Shown one piece after another: positions 7,360 to 10,541 of a DNA stretch of 10,541 nt (the first letter of the stretch is position 1; every line of letters begins with the position of its first letter). Source of the DNA: an uncultured Azohydromonas sp. (GTDB lineage: Bacteria > Pseudomonadota > Gammaproteobacteria > Burkholderiales > Burkholderiaceae_C). The position numbers and the translations under genes were made by a program. Under the pieces are notes generated by a model, which saw nothing but the letters and a program-made list of their open reading frames with translations, did no database searches and was not told the DNA's origin. The stretch covers positions 1 through 10,541 of the forward strand of contig NZ_CALAOH010000039.1 of the NCBI RefSeq assembly GCF_937926365.1, read 5' to 3'.

Positions 7360-7376
7360 GGCATGGAAAACATGCC
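7360..7376 (-). promoter_or_regulatory. Hairpin abutting the cyclase start codon
   Basis: Six perfect pairs, GGCATG/CATGCC around a five-base loop, end directly against the ATG at 7359-7357. The site where a Shine-Dalgarno sequence would lie is inside the stem and has no purine-rich motif. The structure may limit translation initiation, but this is inference from sequence alone. Confidence 0.35.
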
Positions 7377-7793
7377 GCAGCACGCACAGCGCCACCGGCA
7401 ACAACGGTGGCGTTCTCGGCACGACGCGGCGAGCGGCGCTGGGCGCGCCGGCTGCTCCCCATCGGCATCCGCCGGCCGGACTTGAGCCCGCCGCGCCACC
7501 CAAAGGGTGTCAATCCGTTCACGGTCCCACGGAGTGAGCGCCCGCGGCACCGCCGCCAGGGGGCTTGCACGGCAATCCGGGCCGTGCCCGGGATCCCCGG
7601 GATGCGGGTCAGCCGCTTGCTATGTCCCGGTGCAAGCCCCGCCGCATCGCACCGGACACCGTTACCGAAGCACCGACCGCCTGCCGCCGAGCCGCCGCCC
7701 GCCAGCGGTTGCCCAGGACGCGCCGCGGCTTGGCGCCAAGGCCTGCCGGCGCGGTACGGCGACCGACCGTCCGAACTCCCGAATTGCACCGCC
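7377..7793. other. Divergent intergenic region between the cyclase and the 150-residue orphan gene
   Basis: About 417 bases without a gene I can support. It holds an eight-pair hairpin (CGCCACCG 7390-7397 / CGGTGGCG 7405-7412) in the presumed leader of the minus-strand cyclase gene, and a short direct repeat of ccgggat near 7587-7602. Promoters for both flanking genes should lie here. A minus-strand TTGACA (7513-7508) has no -10 partner. A 64-codon minus-strand frame from 7550 ends in an ATGA overlap with the cyclase start but has Arg/Cys-rich, non-family content, and I did not accept it. Confidence 0.5.
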
Positions 7794-8246
7794 ATGTCCA
7801 GCTTGCGCCCCCGGGCCCGCTACCGGCCCCCCACCCATTCCTTCTTCGGCAGCCCCTTCACGGCCCGCATGCGGCCGGAGGAGGCGGCACAACTGGAGTC
7901 GCTGGCCGATCTGCTGCAGCACTTCTGGATGCAGCTCAACCGCGCGCGCATCCAGCACCTGTGCCAGGCGCTGGCGGCGGAGAGCCTGGAAGCGCTGTGG
8001 CGCGACCGTATCCGCGAGATCCAGGCCCTCATCGAGCGCGTGGGCGTGCTCGGCCCGGAGCAGGCCGTGGAGGGCCTGGAACGCGCGCGCAACGCGGTGG
8101 AGGACTGGGAGCAGCAGGTGCGCCGCTTCTTCGCCGGCCCGGTGAAGATGGCCGACTACTGCATCCTGCAGAACCGCCTGGAGTGCATGGCCCGCGCCAT
8201 CGACCTGTGCGTGCGCATGTGGCAGCTGCAGGAGGGGCGGGAGTAG
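7794..8246 (+). CDS. Uncharacterised helical 150-residue protein
   Basis: I do not recognise a family. The frame is probably real: third codon positions are almost all G or C throughout, and it fits neatly between its neighbours. There is no signal peptide or membrane segment, so it is likely cytoplasmic. The first 25 residues are Arg/Pro-rich (SSLRPRARYRPP). From residue 26 the chain looks almost wholly alpha-helical, with amphipathic stretches rich in Leu, Glu, Arg and Gln (EEAAQLESLADLLQHFWMQL; ALWRDRIREIQALIERVG; ERARNAVEDWEQQVRRFF). It ends in a helix holding three Cys (at about 123, 131 and 138). A phasin-like or small helical-bundle fold is possible but unproven. ATG 7794 lacks a clear ribosome site; ATG 7869 (residue 26) is an alternative start. 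It is divergent from the cyclase gene and 87 bases ahead of the NnrU gene. Confidence 0.7.
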   Translation: MSSLRPRARYRPPTHSFFGSPFTARMRPEEAAQLESLADLLQHFWMQLNRARIQHLCQALAAESLEALWRDRIREIQALIERVGVLGPEQAVEGLERARNAVEDWEQQVRRFFAGPVKMADYCILQNRLECMARAIDLCVRMWQLQEGRE

Positions 8247-8263
8247 GGCCGGCGCCGCGGCCC
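8246..8263 (+). terminator. GC hairpin at the orphan-gene stop, weak terminator candidate
   Basis: GGGCCG (8246-8251), a six-base loop and CGGCCC (8258-8263) form a six-pair stem starting on the last base of the TAG stop. No T-run follows, so termination is only a possibility. Confidence 0.25.
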
Positions 8264-8269
8264 CTGAGG

Positions 8270-8300
8270 TTGCGGGCGCATCGGGGAGCGCGCCTATGAT
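8270..8300 (+). promoter_or_regulatory. Possible sigma-70 promoter of the NnrU gene
   Basis: TATGAT (8295-8300) matches the -10 consensus at five of six positions and stands out in GC-rich DNA. TTGCGG (8270-8275) is a possible -35, but the 19-base spacing is longer than usual. Transcription would start near 8307, about 27 bases before the ATG at 8334. Confidence 0.4.
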
Positions 8301-8319
8301 CCGGCGCACCCCCTGACGC

Positions 8320-8324
8320 GGAGG
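8320..8324 (+). promoter_or_regulatory. Ribosome binding site of the NnrU gene
   Basis: GGAGG lies nine bases before the ATG at 8334. It is the clearest Shine-Dalgarno site in the window and fixes the start. Confidence 0.7.
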
Positions 8325-8333
8325 ACCCCCGCC

Positions 8334-8906
8334 ATGACGCTGCTGCTGCTCGGCCTGCTCCTGTTCCTGGGAACGCACTCGGTGTCCATCCTCGCGCCCG
8401 ACTGGCGCCGGGGCTGGATCGCGCGGCACGGAGAGAGGCCGTGGAAGGGCCTGTACTCGCTGGTGTCGCTGATCGGCTTCGCGCTGCTGATCGTGGGCTA
8501 CGGCTGGGCGCGGCAGTCGCCGGTGGTGCTCTACACGCCGCCGACCTGGACCCGCCACCTGGCACTGCTGCTGATGCTGCCGGTGTTCCCGCTGCTGCTG
8601 GCCGCGTACCTGCCCGGGCGCATCAAGGCCACCGTGAAGCACCCGATGCTCGCGGCGGTGAAGCTGTGGGCGCTGGCGCACCTGCTGGCCAACGGCACGC
8701 TGACCGACGTGCTGCTCTTCGGCGGCTTCCTGGCCTGGGCGGTGGCCGACCGCATCTCCGTCAAGCGCCACCCGCGCGGCCCCGTGCCCGGCGCCCCGCC
8801 GCGCCCGGCCAACGACCTCATCGCCCTGGGCGCCGGGCTGCTGCTGTACGTGCTGTTCCTCGCCGGCACGCACGCCTGGCTGATCGGCGTGTCGCCGCTG
8901 GCCTGA
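8334..8906 (+). CDS. NnrU-family integral membrane protein
   Basis: A 190-residue, very hydrophobic protein matching the NnrU family from end to end: LFLGTHSVSILAPDWR near the start, WKGLYSLVSLIGFALLIVGY, then VVLYTPPTWTRHLALLLMLP, and KLWALAHLLANGTLTDVLLF. About five or six membrane segments are visible, near residues 1-15, 41-60, 74-93, 105-138 (probably two) and 160-185. NnrU was named for a gene needed for nitrite and nitric oxide reductase expression in a Rhodobacter strain; its molecular function is not established, and no denitrification gene is seen here, so the role is open. GGAGG (8320-8324) lies nine bases before the ATG and supports the start. Its TGA overlaps the ATG of the peptidase gene (TGATG), so the two are probably cotranscribed and translationally coupled. 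Confidence 0.93.
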   Translation: MTLLLLGLLLFLGTHSVSILAPDWRRGWIARHGERPWKGLYSLVSLIGFALLIVGYGWARQSPVVLYTPPTWTRHLALLLMLPVFPLLLAAYLPGRIKATVKHPMLAAVKLWALAHLLANGTLTDVLLFGGFLAWAVADRISVKRHPRGPVPGAPPRPANDLIALGAGLLLYVLFLAGTHAWLIGVSPLA

Positions 8907-10541
8907 TGCCCGCGCAACCGATGGCCGCGGCATGCCTGGCGGCCCTGCTCGCCGCCCTGCCCCTGGCCGCGGCCGCCGCCCCGGTTGCGCCGCCAACCGC
9001 TTCCCATCGTCTGACGCTCCACCTCGACCCCGCCGCCGGCCGGCTGCAAGGCCACGACCGCCTCACCCTGCCGGCCCGGCACCGCGGCGCGCTGCTGCTG
9101 GAGCTGGGCGAGGCGCTGGAGCTGCACTCCGCCACGGCCCAGGGCCGCGCGCTGCCCTTCACGCGCGAGGGCGGGCGCGTGCGCATCGCGCTGCCGCCGG
9201 GCACCGCCTCGCTGGAGCTGCGCTACGCGGGGCGCCTGGCCGGCGCCGAGCCGCCGCGCGTCGCGGCCGAGGGCAGCTGGCTGCCGGGCGACTTCGCCTG
9301 GTATCCGCGCCTGGGCTGGTCCGACGCGCTGGAGGTGGAGGTCCACACCCCCGCCGGCCAGCAGGCCGTGCTCACCGGCGCGCTGCGGCGCGAGCACGGC
9401 GACGGCGAAGGCACCCGCGCCGTCTACGCCGCCTATCCCGGCGAGCCGCCCACGCTCTTCGCCGGCCCCTGGCAATGCCAGGCGCGCCGGCACCGGGGCC
9501 TGCGCTTGCGCGCCTGCTTCCATGCCGAGGCCGCCGCGCTGGCGGGCGCCTACCTCGACGACGCTGCGCGCCACATCGACCGCTACGCCGCGCAGCTGGG
9601 CCCCTACGCCTATGCCGGCTTCGACATGCTCTCGGGCCCCGACCCGGTGGGGCTGGGCTATCCGGGCCTAACCTACGTGTCGCGCGCCATCCTGCCGCTG
9701 CCCTTCATGCGCGCGCGCTCGCTGCCGCACGAGGTGCTGCACACCTGGTGGGGCAACGGCGTGCGCGTGCGCAGCGGCGGCGGCAACTGGGCCGAGGGCC
9801 TGACCACCTACCAGAGCGACTACGGCCTGGCCGACGCCGCCGCGCGCGAGCGCATGCGCCGCGAATGGCTGCGCGACCACGCCGCGCTGCCCGCCGCCGC
9901 CGACCAGCCTCTCACCGCCTTCGTCACCAAGGCGCATGCGCGCGACCAGGTCGTGGGATACGGAAAAGGCGCCTTCGTCTTCCACATGCTGGAGCAGCAG
10001 CTCGGCACGCCGGCCTTCGACGCCGGCCTGCGCCGCTTCTACGCCGCGCAACGCGGCCGGGAGGCGGGCTGGGCCGAGCTGCAGTCCGCCTTCGAAGCGG
10101 CCTCGGGGCAGCGCCTGGACGCCTTCTTCAATCAGTGGCTCAAGCGCGCCGGCGCGCCCGCGCTGGCATTGCGGGACGTGGATTGGCGCGACGACGGCCT
10201 GAGCTTGACGCTGGCGCAGACGCAGGAGGGCGCGCCCTACGCGCTGCGCGTCCCGGTGGCGGTGGACACCGAGCGCGGCGGGCGCGAGACGCACTGGGTC
10301 ACGCTGGAGGGCGCCGCCACGCGGGTGGAACTGGCGACCCGCGCCCGCCCGGTGGCGCTGCAGGTGGATGCGCAGGCGGACCTGTTCCGCCGCCTGGTGC
10401 CCGGCGAGCGCGCGCCGATCCTGCGCGACCTCTTGCTGCAGCCCTCGGCGCAGGCGGTGCTGGCCGGCGTGCCGGAGGACGCGGCCCCCGCCGCCCGCGC
10501 CCTGGCCGCGCAACTGCTGCCCGATGCCGCCGCGCCCGTGG
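8906..10541 (+). CDS. Exported M1-type zinc metallopeptidase (3' end outside window)
   Basis: An open frame of 545 codons runs from an ATG overlapping the NnrU stop to the window edge with no stop. Residues 1-25 form an Ala/Leu-rich signal peptide (MPAQPMAAACLAALLAALPL...), so the protein is probably periplasmic. ATG 8921 (residue 6) is an alternative start. The N-terminal third is beta-rich, as in M1 peptidases. The zinc motif is HEVLH at 275-279 (nt 9728-9742), followed by WWGNGV and NWAEGLTTYQSDY, which supplies the third ligand Glu297. A helical part with VVGYGKGAFVFHMLEQQLG follows, as in the family. Where classical aminopeptidases have GAMEN, this one has GLGYPGLTY (about 253-261), without the Glu that binds the substrate's amino end, so 'aminopeptidase' is not certain. 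The region after about 490 (DLFRRLVPGE...) suggests a C-terminal part continuing beyond the window. No ribosome site is seen; translation probably depends on coupling to the NnrU gene. Confidence 0.9.
   Translation, partial: MPAQPMAAACLAALLAALPLAAAAAPVAPPTASHRLTLHLDPAAGRLQGHDRLTLPARHRGALLLELGEALELHSATAQGRALPFTREGGRVRIALPPGTASLELRYAGRLAGAEPPRVAAEGSWLPGDFAWYPRLGWSDALEVEVHTPAGQQAVLTGALRREHGDGEGTRAVYAAYPGEPPTLFAGPWQCQARRHRGLRLRACFHAEAAALAGAYLDDAARHIDRYAAQLGPYAYAGFDMLSGPDPVGLGYPGLTYVSRAILPLPFMRARSLPHEVLHTWWGNGVRVRSGGGNWAEGLTTYQSDYGLADAAARERMRREWLRDHAALPAAADQPLTAFVTKAHARDQVVGYGKGAFVFHMLEQQLGTPAFDAGLRRFYAAQRGREAGWAELQSAFEAASGQRLDAFFNQWLKRAGAPALALRDVDWRDDGLSLTLAQTQEGAPYALRVPVAVDTERGGRETHWVTLEGAATRVELATRARPVALQVDAQADLFRRLVPGERAPILRDLLLQPSAQAVLAGVPEDAAPAARALAAQLLPDAAAPV

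Noticed and set aside
7381..7420. Plus-strand cacgcacag resembles the opening of the c-di-GMP-I (GEMM) riboswitch, next to a cyclase gene.
   Set aside because: The rest of the motif is absent (no GGGCAAACC, no GACGCAAAGCCTCCGG, no GGTAGG tetraloop-receptor part), and it lies on the strand opposite to the cyclase, far from any start. Treated as chance.
7508..7513. A perfect minus-strand TTGACA upstream of the cyclase gene as a -35 box.
   Set aside because: The hexamer 17 bases downstream is CGGGCT, with no TATAAT-like match at 16-18 spacing.
7356..7550. A 64-codon minus-strand frame (GTG start) overlapping the cyclase start by ATGA, which could suggest coupling.
   Set aside because: The product is rich in Arg, Cys and Pro, resembles no known protein and crosses two hairpins; the overlap is probably chance.
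5221..7795. Long open frames on both strands (754 and 853 codons) over the cyclase gene.
   Set aside because: The GGDEF, PAS and Cache motifs lie only in the frame 5290-7359 minus; the others are GC-driven shadows.
7662..10513. Minus-strand open frames opposite the NnrU, orphan and peptidase genes.
   Set aside because: The plus strand carries recognisable NnrU and HExxH peptidase sequences; the minus frames have low-complexity His/Gln/Arg content.

Overview
The window looks like chromosomal DNA of a high-GC betaproteobacterium, most likely a Burkholderiales/Comamonadaceae-type organism. The grounds are very strong G/C bias at third codon positions, an ImuA-type SOS gene behind a LexA box, the dispersed palindromic motif built on 'ttcgccctgagc..gtcgaagg', and two cyclic-di-GMP signalling proteins typical of that group. 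This placement is inferred from gene content, not from a marker gene. No rRNA, tRNA, CRISPR array, transposase or phage gene was seen.

Layout, left to right. (1) 1-244, minus strand: 5' part of imuA, with a perfect LexA operator just upstream (252-277). (2) 573-1715, plus strand: a secreted HAF-repeat protein, in visibly less GC-rich DNA. (3) 1716-1829: a convergent intergenic region filled by a hairpin and an inverted pair of dispersed repeat units, one of which contains the stop codon of the next gene. (4) 1817-5107, minus strand: a large membrane HAMP-PAS-GGDEF-EAL protein in which both signature motifs are degenerate (GGAEL and AAL, plus DNFGTG). (5) 5290-7359, minus strand: a membrane Cache-PAS-GGDEF diguanylate cyclase with intact GGEEF and inhibitory RxxD. 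(6) 7360-7793: a divergent intergenic region with leader hairpins. (7) 7794-8246, plus strand: an unrecognised helical 150-residue protein. (8) 8334-8906, plus strand: an NnrU-family membrane protein. (9) 8906-10541, plus strand: an exported M1-type zinc metallopeptidase, stop/start-coupled to the NnrU gene and running off the window.

The most interesting biology is the tandem pair at 1817-7359: an apparently active, feedback-inhibitable cyclase gene followed on the same strand by a protein that keeps the architecture of a dual GGDEF-EAL enzyme but has lost key catalytic residues in both domains. This would suit a writer/receptor pair of the LapD/FimX kind, though the link between the two is inference. 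No wholly new multi-gene system could be demonstrated. The 150-residue orphan and the NnrU-peptidase coupling are the other places worth a closer look.
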